Shown here piece after piece: positions 34,972-43,809 of a DNA stretch of 64,000 nt. Below the pieces are notes generated by a model. That model made no database searches and was not told where the DNA came from. It saw only the letters and a program-made list of their open reading frames with translations. The DNA is taken from positions 5,691,501-5,755,500 of the forward strand of contig NZ_CP041969.1 of the NCBI RefSeq assembly GCF_014107495.1, read 5' to 3'. The DNA comes from Cohnella cholangitidis. Its GTDB lineage: Bacteria > Bacillota > Bacilli > Paenibacillales > Paenibacillaceae. The translations under genes were made by a program, and so were the position numbers. How positions within the stretch are numbered: the stretch's first letter is position 1; each line of letters opens with the position of its first letter.

Positions 34972-35262
34972 GAATAGCCATATCAACCTTTCCTTGGAAG
35001 GGATAAGTACGAAGCTGCGCGCCTATCGCAGAGAGCCGGGAGAAGCTGAGAACCGGTATAGGGCGTCTTTGGAAAATGGTCCTGGAGGAATCGTCTTCGA
35101 GCAGCGCCGATGCCTTCACAAGCATCCCGCTCGTAAGGGGATGACGCGAGTCCGGCGTTACGGATCGTTCTTAATGAGCCTCCGCGCGTTTCGCTGAGCG
35201 GGGGGAAATTGGGTGGTACCGCGTGAGTTACAACTCTCGTCCCATACGGACGGGAGTTTTTT
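34972..35262 (+). ncRNA. T-box riboswitch, methionine-specific, upstream of metG
   Basis: The leader senses uncharged tRNA and controls read-through into metG. The T-box sequence AATTGGGTGGTACCGCG is at 35207-35223. The stem I AGAGAGC element and a GAGAACCGG strand are near 35032-35056, and a candidate specifier codon ATG followed by G is at 35076-35078, matching methionine. The competing terminator is a 9-bp stem (CTCTCGTCC 35234-35242 with GGACGGGAG 35248-35256) followed by six T. Stem boundaries were judged by eye. Confidence 0.92.
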
Positions 35263-35292
35263 GTCTTTAAACGATCTAAGGAGCTGGAAAAG

Positions 35293-37317
35293 ATGACGGA
35301 AGCGAACAAATCTTTCTACATTACGACGCCGATTTATTATCCGAGCGACAAGCTGCATATCGGCCATGCCTACACGACGGTGGCGGGAGACGCTATGGCG
35401 CGCTACAAGAGGCTGCGCGGATACAGCGTACGTTATTTGACGGGGACGGACGAGCACGGCCAGAAGATCGAGCGCAAAGCGCAAGAAGCGGGCAAGACGC
35501 CGCAACAATTCGTGGACGACATCGTAGTAGGCATTAAAGAACTATGGCGCAAGCTGGAAATTACGAACGACGATTTCATTCGCACGACGGAGCCTAGGCA
35601 TACCAAGGTCGTGCAGGGAATCTTCTCCAAGCTGCTTGAGCAAGGGGATATCTATAAAGGCGAGTATGAGGGCTGGTACAGCATCTCCGACGAAACCTAT
35701 TACACGGAAACGCAGCTCACGGACGTCGTTCGGAACGAGAAGGGCGAGGTCATAGGCGGTAAGAGCCCGGATAGCGGGCATCCGGTCGAGCTGGTCAAGG
35801 AAGAGTCTTATTTCTTCCGGATGAGCAAATACGCGGATAGATTGCTTGCTTATTACGAGAAGCATCCCGACTTCATCCAACCGGAATCGCGCAAGACGGA
35901 AATGATCAACAATTTCATCAAGCCCGGTCTAGAAGATCTGGCGGTGTCCCGTACGACGTTTAATTGGGGGATTCCGGTCCCGGGCGACCCTAAGCATGTT
36001 ATCTATGTATGGATAGACGCGCTATCCAACTACATCACGGCGCTTGGCTACGGTACCGACTCCGACGAGCTGTTCCGCCAGTATTGGCCGGCAAGCGTCC
36101 ATCTGATGAGCAAGGAAATCGTCCGTTTCCATACGATCTATTGGCCGATCATGATGATGGCCCTCGATCTGCCTTTGCCGGAAAAAGTATTCGCTCATGG
36201 ATGGCTGTTGATGAAGGACGGCAAAATGTCGAAATCCAAAGGCAACGTCGTCGATCCGGTTAAGCTGATCGAGCATTTCGGCTTGGATGCCGTTCGTTAT
36301 TATTTGTTGCGGGAAGTGCCGTTCGGAGCGGACGGGGCTTTCACGCCGGAAGGTTTCGTAGAACGGATTAACTACGACCTCGCGAACGATTTGGGCAACT
36401 TGCTGAACCGAACGATCGCGATGATCGACAAATATTTCGACGGCGTCCTTCCCGTGTTCGAGTTAGGGTTTACGGAGTTCGATACGGATTTGGAGCAGTT
36501 CGCGCTAGCGACGGTAGAGAAAGTGGAAACGGCGCTAGAGAGCATGGAGTTCTCCGTCGCGCTCGGCGCAATCTGGGCGTTCGTCGGCCGCACGAACAAG
36601 TACATCGACGAGACGAAGCCTTGGGCGCTTGCCAAAGAGGAAACGAACAAGCCGGCATTGGCATCCGTTATGGGGCATTTGGCGGAAAGCTTGAGGATCG
36701 TGTCAATTCTCATTCAACCGTTCTTGACCCAAACGCCCGGTCGGATTTGGACGCAGCTCGGCATAGAAGAAGGTTCTCTGACGGCTTGGGATAGTCTGGC
36801 GGAATTCAGCAATCTCATTGCCGGGACGAAGACGAGCAAAGGAGATCCGATCTTCCCGCGCCTGGAATTGGCCGACGAAGTCGCATGGATCTCCGGAACG
36901 ATGTCGGGCGGGTCTTCCGCGGCGGCTTCGGCTGACGCGAACGCTGCTGGCGCAGTCGAGGCGGCGAAGAAGGAAGAAGCTCCCGAGCTTGCGCCGGAAA
37001 TCAACATCGACGATTTCATGAAGGTGGAGCTTCGCGTCGCGCAAGTCGTTGCCTGCGAGCCGATTCCGAAAGCCGATAAGCTGCTTAAGCTGCAGCTCGA
37101 TCTAGGCTTCGAAGTGCGGCAAGTCGTCTCCGGCATTGCCAAGTTCTACAAACCGGAGGAATTGGTCGGACGCAAAGTCATTTGCGTAACGAACTTGAAG
37201 CCGGTCAAGCTGCGCGGGGAGCTGTCGCAAGGGATGGTGCTTGCGGCGTCGCAAGGAGATCAGCTCACGCTGGCGACCGTGCCGGACGGAATGCCTAACG
37301 GCGCAATCGTGAAATAG
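35293..37317 (+). CDS. metG: methionyl-tRNA synthetase
   Basis: Charges tRNA-Met. 674 residues: Rossmann catalytic domain with HIGH at 22-25 and KMSKS at 311-315, an anticodon-binding helical domain to about 535, an Ala-rich linker, and a C-terminal Trbp111-type tRNA-binding domain (about 570-674, FMKVELRVAQVVACEPIPKADKLLKLQLDLG). The connective-peptide insert lacks zinc-knuckle cysteines, as in the Firmicute form. AAGGAG lies eight bases before the ATG. Expression is controlled by the T-box leader ending 30 bases upstream. Confidence 0.97.
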   Translation: MTEANKSFYITTPIYYPSDKLHIGHAYTTVAGDAMARYKRLRGYSVRYLTGTDEHGQKIERKAQEAGKTPQQFVDDIVVGIKELWRKLEITNDDFIRTTEPRHTKVVQGIFSKLLEQGDIYKGEYEGWYSISDETYYTETQLTDVVRNEKGEVIGGKSPDSGHPVELVKEESYFFRMSKYADRLLAYYEKHPDFIQPESRKTEMINNFIKPGLEDLAVSRTTFNWGIPVPGDPKHVIYVWIDALSNYITALGYGTDSDELFRQYWPASVHLMSKEIVRFHTIYWPIMMMALDLPLPEKVFAHGWLLMKDGKMSKSKGNVVDPVKLIEHFGLDAVRYYLLREVPFGADGAFTPEGFVERINYDLANDLGNLLNRTIAMIDKYFDGVLPVFELGFTEFDTDLEQFALATVEKVETALESMEFSVALGAIWAFVGRTNKYIDETKPWALAKEETNKPALASVMGHLAESLRIVSILIQPFLTQTPGRIWTQLGIEEGSLTAWDSLAEFSNLIAGTKTSKGDPIFPRLELADEVAWISGTMSGGSSAAASADANAAGAVEAAKKEEAPELAPEINIDDFMKVELRVAQVVACEPIPKADKLLKLQLDLGFEVRQVVSGIAKFYKPEELVGRKVICVTNLKPVKLRGELSQGMVLAASQGDQLTLATVPDGMPNGAIVK

Positions 37318-37318
37318 T

Positions 37319-37444
37319 TTGCGCAATGAGAAGGATCATGCAAGGATACGGGGATTACGTCAACTCTCGGTCCAATGTCGGGGGAAGCTAAGCCGCTGCG
37401 AGCGGCTAGCTCAGCTTGCTACCGTGCTTGAACCTTCTGCGCAA
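37319..37444 (+). other. nested inverted repeats downstream of metG
   Basis: An outer imperfect stem pairs TTGCGCAATGAGAAGG (37319-37334) with CCTTCTGCGCAA (37433-37444); inside it a hairpin GCCGCT-GCG-AGCGGC (37392-37406) is extended by AAGCT / AGCTT (37385-37389, 37113 positions later at 37413-37417). No open frame or T-run accompanies it. It may be a structured 3' tail or a small RNA; I do not recognise the family. Confidence 0.4.
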
Positions 37445-37474
37445 TAGGTTGATATACTTAAGTTTTTATATAAG

Positions 37475-37520
37475 AGCTATCTTAGGAGTAGTCAATCCGG
37501 ACTGCCTAAGATAGCTTTTT
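37475..37520 (+). terminator. terminator before znuA
   Basis: AGCTATCTTAGG (37475-37486) pairs with CCTAAGATAGCT (37505-37516), the inner part partly paired, followed by TTTTATTTT. Confidence 0.85.
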
Positions 37521-37544
37521 ATTTTGATCGCTTCTACTACCATG

Positions 37545-37573
37545 TTGACATAGCGGGGGCAGGGGTCTATAAT
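37545..37573 (+). promoter_or_regulatory. consensus sigma-A promoter of znuACB
   Basis: TTGACA (37545-37550), exactly 17 bases, TATAAT (37568-37573): a perfect consensus, which fits a gene kept off by a repressor. Confidence 0.88.
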
Positions 37574-37583
37574 CGGTTTTGTT

Positions 37584-37602
37584 AATAAAAATGTTTACGA
37601 TT
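37584..37602 (-). promoter_or_regulatory. Zur-box-like operator of znuA
   Basis: Read on the minus strand, AATCGTAAACATTTTTATT matches the Bacillus Zur box AATCGTAATNATTACGATT at about 14 of 18 fixed positions. It spans the start site, 11 bases past the -10 box. Confidence 0.6.
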
Positions 37603-37615
37603 AAGGAGATTCATA

Positions 37616-38623
37616 ATGAAAAAACGAACGCAAGTGAAGAAACCATTAAAGCTGCTCTCGATAGCATTCATGATAATTGCCATCGCAATCGTCTCCGCAT
37701 GCGGCAAGAGCGGAAACGATAGAGAAAACGTAGAAGGCAAAGTAAATGTCGTGACCAGTTTCTACCCTCTGTACTTTTTCGCCAAAGAAATCGGCGGGGA
37801 TAGAGCGCATGTCGTGAACTTGATTGCCGCGGGAGTAGAGCCCCATGATTGGACGCCGAAAAGCCGCGATCTGACCTCCGTCTCGAATGCGCAACTGTTT
37901 TTGTACAACGGCGCCGGATTAGAAGGTTGGGTAGACGACTTCTTGAAAGGATTGGGCTCCGACAGCAAGGTCATGACAGTGGAAGCGAGCAAAGGCATTC
38001 CGCTCATCGAAGGAAACCCCGAGCACGAAGAGGGGCATGAAGAGGAAGCGCATGAGGAAGAAGAAGCTCATGGAGAAGAAGGCCACGAGCACTCGGATCT
38101 CAATGTCGATCCTCACACGTGGGTCAGCCCTCGTTCCGCGTTTACGATGGCTGCCAACATCCGCGACGCTTACGTGAAAGCAGATCCGGAGCATCAAGCG
38201 GAATACGAAGCTAACTACGCGGAGTTGGAAAAACGCCTTAAACAGCTTGACGATAAATATACTCAAACGTTGTCCGGGTTCGAGCGCAGAGACATCGTCG
38301 TGTCCCACCAGGCGTTCGGCTACTTATGCCGCGATTACAACTTGAACCAGATCGCGATTATGGGCCTGTCCCCGGAAGCGGAGCCTAAAGCGCAGGATTT
38401 GCTTAAAATCGCGAAATACGTAAAAGAGAACAATATCCGTTACATTTTCTTCGAAGAACTGGTGTCGGAACAACTCGCGAAGACTCTGGCCGGCGAAGCG
38501 GACGTGGATACTCTCGTGCTTAATCCGCTGGAAGGACTGACTCCGGAACAAGAGAAAGCCGGGGACGATTATTTCACGCTTAGCGAACGCAACTTGCAAA
38601 ACTTGCAGAAGGCTCTTCAGTGA
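37616..38623 (+). CDS. znuA: zinc ABC importer, substrate-binding lipoprotein
   Basis: 335 residues. Signal with lipobox VSAC (Cys near residue 29), cluster A-I binding fold (VTSFYPLYFFAKEIGGDRAHV, VEPHDWTP with the metal His, VDPHTWVSP, HQAFGYLC). Between residues 138 and 162 lies a His/Glu-rich loop (HEEGHEEEAHEEEEAHGEEG) typical of zinc rather than manganese binders. AAGGAG precedes the ATG. First gene of znuA-znuC-znuB behind a consensus promoter and a Zur-like box. Confidence 0.94.
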   Translation: MKKRTQVKKPLKLLSIAFMIIAIAIVSACGKSGNDRENVEGKVNVVTSFYPLYFFAKEIGGDRAHVVNLIAAGVEPHDWTPKSRDLTSVSNAQLFLYNGAGLEGWVDDFLKGLGSDSKVMTVEASKGIPLIEGNPEHEEGHEEEAHEEEEAHGEEGHEHSDLNVDPHTWVSPRSAFTMAANIRDAYVKADPEHQAEYEANYAELEKRLKQLDDKYTQTLSGFERRDIVVSHQAFGYLCRDYNLNQIAIMGLSPEAEPKAQDLLKIAKYVKENNIRYIFFEELVSEQLAKTLAGEADVDTLVLNPLEGLTPEQEKAGDDYFTLSERNLQNLQKALQ

Positions 38624-38681
38624 TCTAACATAGAAGGAATGAGTCTTAACGCAGGCAGCATAACGATAAGGAGGACCCTCC

Positions 38682-39452
38682 ATGAACACGACTGCGAGCA
38701 ACCAACAGGCAGGATGCCATCAAGAGATCATCCGGCTGGACGGAGTGTCTTTCTCCTTCGATTCCCAAGTTGTGCTCTCCGATGTTTCTTTTAGGGTAAT
38801 GGAACGGGATTTCGTCGGGCTTATCGGCTCCAATGGCGCGGGGAAAACAACGCTGCTGCGGATGATCGTGGGGCTGACCCAGCCTCAGAAGGGCTCCATT
38901 TCCCTGTTCGGCACCCCCTCGAACCAGTTCAAGGAATGGGACAAGATCGGGTACGTCCCGCAAAGAAACCATTTCAACCCGCTATTTCCCGCCACGGTCA
39001 GGGAAGTGGTCTTGTCCGGCTTGTACGGCCGCAAGAAACTATTTCGCAGGATATCCAAAGAAGACGCAAGCCGTTGCGAGGACGCGCTTGGAGCATTGCA
39101 AATCCAGAATCTCGGCGACAAGAGGATCGGCGCGCTGTCGGGAGGACAGCAGCAACGCGTGTTCTTGGCTCGCGCGCTGATCAATAATCCGAAGCTGCTC
39201 ATCCTGGACGAGCCGTTATCCGGAATCGATATCGAGACGCAACAAAGCTTCTTCCATATGATCAAGCACATGCACCAAAGGCATAACATTACGTTTCTTA
39301 TGGTGTCTCACGATATGGACATGGTACGCTCTTATTTGGGGCAGGAGCCCAAAGAAAAATGCGGCAAGCTTTCGTTCTACGTCCGTCATTCCCACGATCT
39401 AGAAAATTGCGAAGGCACGGATTTGCTGCACTCCCTGCGGAAAGAAGGTTAA
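38682..39452 (+). CDS. znuC: zinc ABC importer, ATPase
   Basis: 256 residues with Walker A GSNGAGKTTLL, signature LSGGQQQRV, Walker B LLILDEPLSGID and switch His in VSHDMDM. Drives import through ZnuB using ATP. The C-terminal extension after the switch holds several Cys and His (KEKCGKLSFYVRHSHDLENCEG). AGGAGG lies upstream. Seven bases separate it from znuB. Confidence 0.94.
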   Translation: MNTTASNQQAGCHQEIIRLDGVSFSFDSQVVLSDVSFRVMERDFVGLIGSNGAGKTTLLRMIVGLTQPQKGSISLFGTPSNQFKEWDKIGYVPQRNHFNPLFPATVREVVLSGLYGRKKLFRRISKEDASRCEDALGALQIQNLGDKRIGALSGGQQQRVFLARALINNPKLLILDEPLSGIDIETQQSFFHMIKHMHQRHNITFLMVSHDMDMVRSYLGQEPKEKCGKLSFYVRHSHDLENCEGTDLLHSLRKEG

Positions 39453-39458
39453 TCGAGC

Positions 39459-40262
39459 TTGGATATTTTGACGGCTGAATTTTTTCAAAGGGCTCTAGTC
39501 GGAGGCGCTTTGATTGCGGTAACGGCTCCGTTGATGGGGCTGTTTCTCGTGTTAAGAAGATTGGCGATGATCGGCGATACGCTGGCTCACGTCAGCATAG
39601 CCGGAGTCGCGCTTGGATTTTTGATCGAAGTGTACCCGGTTGCGGTCGGGCTGCTATTCGCGATATTGGCGTCCTTCGCCATCGAACTGCTGCGCCGGAC
39701 GTACCGAACTTATGCCGAATTATCGATCGCGATCATTATGTCCGGCGGAATCGCCCTCGCCTCGTTGTTATTCACGATGGGCAAGGGCTTTAACGTAAAC
39801 GTAACCTCTTATTTGTTCGGCAGCATCTATACTTTGGATAGCACGGATTTGATAGTCATCGCCGTTGTAACGGTCATTGTCCTAACGATGGTTCTTATAC
39901 ATAAGAAAGAGCTATTCTTGCTGACCTTCGACGAAGATGCGGCGGCCGTTAGCGGACTGCCCGTGAAATACTTTAATATTATGTTGAGCATTCTGACGGC
40001 TTTGGTCATCAGCGCCTCGATCAAGATCGTCGGGGCACTGCTCGTCTCCGCTTTGCTCGTCATTCCGGCCGCATGCGGCCTTGCGCTGTCGCGAAGCTTC
40101 AAACAAGCGGTCATTCTGGTCGTGATCATCGGCGAAGTGGCGGTGCTGGCGGGCTTGTGGATCGCGGGGGTTGCGAATCTGGCTCCCGGCGGCACGATTG
40201 TTCTTCTGCTGATCGGCATTTTGGCGATATCGGTCGCGACGACGAGGATCATGCGGACATAG
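39459..40262 (+). CDS. znuB: zinc ABC importer, permease
   Basis: 267 residues, about eight membrane segments. MGLFLVLRRLAMIGDTLAHVSIAGVALG is the family's first-loop signature. TTG at 39459 is the assigned start, with GAAGG ten bases upstream and no ATG nearby. Completes the zinc importer and closes about 20 bases before ccdA. Confidence 0.93.
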   Translation: MDILTAEFFQRALVGGALIAVTAPLMGLFLVLRRLAMIGDTLAHVSIAGVALGFLIEVYPVAVGLLFAILASFAIELLRRTYRTYAELSIAIIMSGGIALASLLFTMGKGFNVNVTSYLFGSIYTLDSTDLIVIAVVTVIVLTMVLIHKKELFLLTFDEDAAAVSGLPVKYFNIMLSILTALVISASIKIVGALLVSALLVIPAACGLALSRSFKQAVILVVIIGEVAVLAGLWIAGVANLAPGGTIVLLLIGILAISVATTRIMRT

Positions 40263-40283
40263 GATTAGGGGAGGTTATTCGTA

Positions 40284-40991
40284 ATGGCAGACGTTAACGT
40301 AGGAATCGCGTTCGCGGCAGGGTTCGCCTCATTCATATCACCCTGCTGCTTGCCTTTATATCCGGCATATTTGTCTTATATAACGGGAGTATCCGTTAAT
40401 CAGATTAAGACCGATACAAGCCGCACGATGCGGTTTAAGACGATGAGCCATACTTTTTTCTTCATTCTCGGTTTTTCCGCCGTTTTTTTCGCGCTTGCTT
40501 ACGGAACTAACGTATTTACCGATTTCTTCAAGGATTATCAAGATACGATACGCAAAATATCGGCGATCTTCATCGTACTGATGGGATTGTTCTTAATGGG
40601 GATCTTTCAACCGCAGCTGCTGATGAAAGAACGCAAGTTGAACATGAAATGGAAACCCGCGGGTTACTTGGGCTCGTTCGTATTCGGAATCGGGTTCTCG
40701 GCGGGGTGGTCTCCGTGCGTGGGTCCGATTCTTGGCTCCATCTTATTGCTTGCCGCCAGCAATCCCGGCACTTGGGCCGGGTTGACGACGGCCTATTCTC
40801 TCGGGTTCGCGGTTCCGTTCTTCGTTCTGGCTTTCTTCTTAGGCTCGACGAGATGGATACTGAAGTATTCCAACATGCTGATGAAAATAGGCGGAGCGAT
40901 CATGATCTTAATGGGCGTGTTGCTCTTCACCGACAAAATGACTTCGATTACGATCTATTTGCAAGGAATTACGCCGAAATGGCTTGGCTAA
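40284..40991 (+). CDS. ccdA: cytochrome c biogenesis / thiol-reductant transfer protein CcdA
   Basis: 235 residues, six membrane segments. Moves reducing power from cytoplasmic thioredoxin to extracytoplasmic thiols for cytochrome c maturation and spore cortex formation. The two redox-active cysteines lie in the usual places, SPCCLPLYPAYL (first segment) and GWSPCVGPILGS (fourth). GGGGAGG precedes the ATG. It is co-directional with znuB (21-base gap) and could share its transcript. It converges on splB with a three-base gap. Confidence 0.92.
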   Translation: MADVNVGIAFAAGFASFISPCCLPLYPAYLSYITGVSVNQIKTDTSRTMRFKTMSHTFFFILGFSAVFFALAYGTNVFTDFFKDYQDTIRKISAIFIVLMGLFLMGIFQPQLLMKERKLNMKWKPAGYLGSFVFGIGFSAGWSPCVGPILGSILLLAASNPGTWAGLTTAYSLGFAVPFFVLAFFLGSTRWILKYSNMLMKIGGAIMILMGVLLFTDKMTSITIYLQGITPKWLG

Positions 40992-40994
40992 CCG

Positions 40995-42068
40995 TTAAGT
41001 GAAGTATTCCAATTTCGCTTCCGGAAAATGCTCGAAGATGCGCTCCGTGATAAATTCGCGGAGCGCTTCCGCTTGTTCGTCGGGATAGACGTATTTGTGT
41101 TGGCCCCAGCGTCCCCATTTCTTTTTCCTTTTCTCTTCGTCCATCTCCAGTTTCGTCTTCGGATATCTTTTCTCGATGATGGTTTTGGCCGTCTTCGTAA
41201 ACCGATGTTGAATCAGTTCGAAGGTCAAGTCGCGGGTCGCGTCGGCGGGAAGCGTCTGCGCGAGCTTCTCCAGAAGCTCGGCGTACCCTTGACGCCAGCC
41301 GTCGTACCAGATGATGGGGGCGATAATGAAACCTAACGGATACCCTGCCCGGCCGATTTTGCCGGCTGCCTCGATTCTCTCGTGGAAGCGGGATGTCGCG
41401 GGCTCGAAATGGCGAATGACGTAATCGGCGTTAACGCTGAAACGAATGCGGGTATTGCCGTTGTGCTTAAGCGGAAGGAGCGAATCGACGTGATGGAACT
41501 TCGTTACGAAGCGAAGGCGGCCGAGCGGTTGATCGGCCATGAAAGTAATCGCGTCGGCCAGAGATCCCGTGAGATGCTCGAGTCCGATCGGATCAGAGGT
41601 GCAAGCCGCTTCGAACCTCGTAATCTCGGGCGCGCGTTCTTCGATATATTGCTTAGCGGCTTTAAGAATGTCGTCCATGTTGACGTATACCCTAATGTAC
41701 GGTTTGGCGCCGAGCGTCGTCTGCAGGTAACAATAATGGCAATGGCCCATGCAGCCGGTCGCGAGCGGCATGGCGTATTCCGCGGAAGGCTTCGAGGTGT
41801 CGAATTTTAACGTTTTACGGATTCCTACGACGAGCGTTCTTTTGGATATTTTGTACTGCTCAAGCTCCGTTTCGCCGGGCAGGTTCGTAATCCGGTTATG
41901 CGAGGTCGTCATTTGGTACGGCAAGCCTCGTTCCTTGACCCAAGCAAGAATTCGTTGTCCTTTTGGATAATCCAGGGACGCAGGTTCGAAGTATACCAGC
42001 TCCGGTACGAATAACGCGGTTTCTTTGGCCGCATTCCGCGGCGTTTCCGTTGTGATCGTGTTCATCAT
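40995..42068 (-). CDS. splB: spore photoproduct lyase
   Basis: Radical-SAM enzyme that reverses the spore photoproduct, the UV lesion of spore DNA, during germination. 357 residues. The cluster motif C-x3-C-x2-C is Cys106, Cys110, Cys113 (ATGCMGHCHYCYL) and the hydrogen-donor cysteine is likely Cys156 (EAACTSDPIG). GGGGGAGG lies upstream; the ATG at 42065 is an equally possible start. Normally made in the forespore under sigma-G. No terminator separates it from ccdA. Confidence 0.96.
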   Translation of the reverse strand: MMNTITTETPRNAAKETALFVPELVYFEPASLDYPKGQRILAWVKERGLPYQMTTSHNRITNLPGETELEQYKISKRTLVVGIRKTLKFDTSKPSAEYAMPLATGCMGHCHYCYLQTTLGAKPYIRVYVNMDDILKAAKQYIEERAPEITRFEAACTSDPIGLEHLTGSLADAITFMADQPLGRLRFVTKFHHVDSLLPLKHNGNTRIRFSVNADYVIRHFEPATSRFHERIEAAGKIGRAGYPLGFIIAPIIWYDGWRQGYAELLEKLAQTLPADATRDLTFELIQHRFTKTAKTIIEKRYPKTKLEMDEEKRKKKWGRWGQHKYVYPDEQAEALREFITERIFEHFPEAKLEYFT

Positions 42069-42165
42069 ATCATTCCTCCCCCGGACGTATTAGCAGCCGT
42101 CGTCCGCTGTGGTATGGCTATTATGCGATAACGGGACGTCTCCGATTCTTTTCGACAGATCGGAC

Positions 42166-42195
42166 TTGCCCAGCGGCCTTGGCATACTGTATGAT
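42166..42195 (+). promoter_or_regulatory. probable promoter of mntR
   Basis: TTGCCC (42166-42171), 18-base spacer, TATGAT (42190-42195), 24 bases before the mntR start. Confidence 0.5.
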
Positions 42196-42218
42196 ATTGA
42201 AGGAAAGGGGGACTTGCG

Positions 42219-42641
42219 TTGCCTACCCCAAGCATGGAAGATTATTTGGAACGGATCTATAGGCTGATAGACGAGAAGGGCTATGCACGCGTCTCCGACA
42301 TTGCCGAGGGGCTGGAAGTTCATCCATCGTCGGTTACGAAGATGATCCAGAAGCTGGATAAGGACAGTTATCTCATATATGAAAAGTACAGAGGACTTGT
42401 CTTAACGAACAAAGGTAAAAAGATGGGCAAAAGGCTCGTCGATCGGCATCTTCTGCTTGAAAACTTCCTGCAAATCATCGGCGTTCAGGAAGACAAGATT
42501 TATGCGGACGTTGAAGGAATCGAGCATCACCTGAGCTGGGATTCCATTACCTGCATCGAAACGCTGGTTGAATATTTCAATCGCGATCCTTCGCGCGGCG
42601 AAGAGCTTAGCAAACTGCGCGCCGAGCTGGATAACGATTGA
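42219..42641 (+). CDS. mntR: manganese transport regulator MntR
   Basis: 140-residue DtxR-family repressor. N-terminal winged helix (PTPSMEDYLERIYRLIDEKGYARVSDIAEGLEVHPSSVTKMIQ) and metal-binding dimer domain (GVQEDKIYADVEGIEHHLSWDSI) with the Asp, Glu and His ligands of B. subtilis MntR; no SH3 domain, as expected. TTG at 42219 after AAAGGGGG is the start. It opens the yqhN-yqhO-yqhP-yqhQ-yqhR block conserved with B. subtilis. Confidence 0.95.
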   Translation: MPTPSMEDYLERIYRLIDEKGYARVSDIAEGLEVHPSSVTKMIQKLDKDSYLIYEKYRGLVLTNKGKKMGKRLVDRHLLLENFLQIIGVQEDKIYADVEGIEHHLSWDSITCIETLVEYFNRDPSRGEELSKLRAELDND

Positions 42642-42674
42642 TCTTCTTTAACGTTCTAACGTTCTAACGAGCTT

Positions 42675-42718
42675 AAAAGCTGTTTTCCCGCGGGTCAACC
42701 GGGAGAGCAGCTTTTTTT
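42675..42718 (+). terminator. terminator of mntR
   Basis: AAAGCTG...TTCCCG pairs with CGGGAGAGCAGCTTT around a short loop, then a seven-T run. Confidence 0.85.
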
Positions 42719-42802
42719 ATATGTGTTATAGAGATTGACCTTCGCATATGGATGTTAGCGAGAGCGATACTGTGCTTTGGCCGGACGGGAGGGGGACATC
42801 CG

Positions 42803-43756
42803 ATGGAGACGACGCTCGTGAATGCCGTGTTCGAAGGCGGGGGCGTAAAAGGAATTTCGCTCACCGGCGCGGTGCACGCGGCGGAAAAATGCGGCGTGGT
42901 CTTTAATCGGGTCGCGGGTACTTCGTCAGGCAGCATTATCGCTGCCCTTATCGCGGCAGGTTACAAAGCCGAAGAGATGAGGCGCGTGATCGAGACGACG
43001 CCTTTCAGGTCGTTATTGAAACGGAATCCGCTATTTAACTTGAAGTATATCGGACCGGCCGTTCGACTCTATTTGCGCAAAGGATTGTATTCTGGCGAAG
43101 CGTTGGAGCATTGGATCGAGGAATTGCTCGGAGCGAAAGGGATCCGAATGTTCGGGGATTTGCCCGAAGGCAAACTGCGAATAATAGCATCGGATATTAC
43201 GAACGGAAGATTGCTGGTCCTGCCTCAGGATATTTCTAATTATGGAATCGCTCCGAAGAAGTTTTCGGTCGCCAAGGCGATTCGGATGAGCACGAGCATC
43301 CCTTATTTTTTCGATCCGGTCATTTTGCGGCAGCTTCGAAGGAGCGCAAGATGAACGCGGTGAAAACCAAATTTTTTTACGTCGTGGACGGCGGGTTGCG
43401 TAAGCAATTTCCCGTTATGGCTGTTCGAGGATGACGTATCGGCGGGCGCGCGGGTTCCCGTAATCGGATTTCAGATGGTCGGGCGTTCGGAAGCGCATCC
43501 GCATCCTATCGTCGGACCGGTCACGATGTTTCAAGCGATGTTCGAAACGATGCTCAGCTCTCATGACGAGCGATACATCGAGAAGCACAACCTAATTCGT
43601 ACGATCAAGATTCCCGCGCTCGGGGTCGGTACGACTCAGTTCAACCTGACTCCGCAATTGAGCTCGGATTTATATCAATCCGGGTATGCGGCCGGAGAAA
43701 AGTTTTTTCAGAGCTGGGATCGCAAGTCGGGTACTTTAAGGGTGTCGATAAGATAA
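42803..43756 (+). pseudogene. patatin-like phospholipase (YqhO type), two frame breaks
   Basis: Patatin lipid acyl hydrolase of the RssA/YqhO kind. FEGGGVKGISLTGAV (oxyanion loop) and GTSSGSI (nucleophile Ser) are intact; the catalytic Asp is in YVVDGGL. The frame runs from 42803 to about 43330, must shift by one base (a missing base near 43327-43333) to read AASKERKMNAVKTKFFYVVDGG, then shifts back near 43417, where an extra A in GTTATGG interrupts FPVWLFED, and continues to 43756. The two shifts cancel. ATG 42803 has GGGAGGGGG upstream. Either sequence errors or a recently disabled gene; same gene order as B. subtilis yqhO. Confidence 0.85.
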
Positions 43757-43760
43757 ATAA

Positions 43761-43806
43761 AACCGCTTCCGCGGCATTGGTCGTAACCTCAGCCGCGGAA
43801 GCGGTT
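43761..43806. terminator. bidirectional terminator between the patatin gene and yqhP
   Basis: 15-bp stem AACCGCTTCCGCGGC / GCCGCGGAAGCGGTT with A-run before and T-run after. Confidence 0.88.
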
Positions 43807-43809
43807 TTA

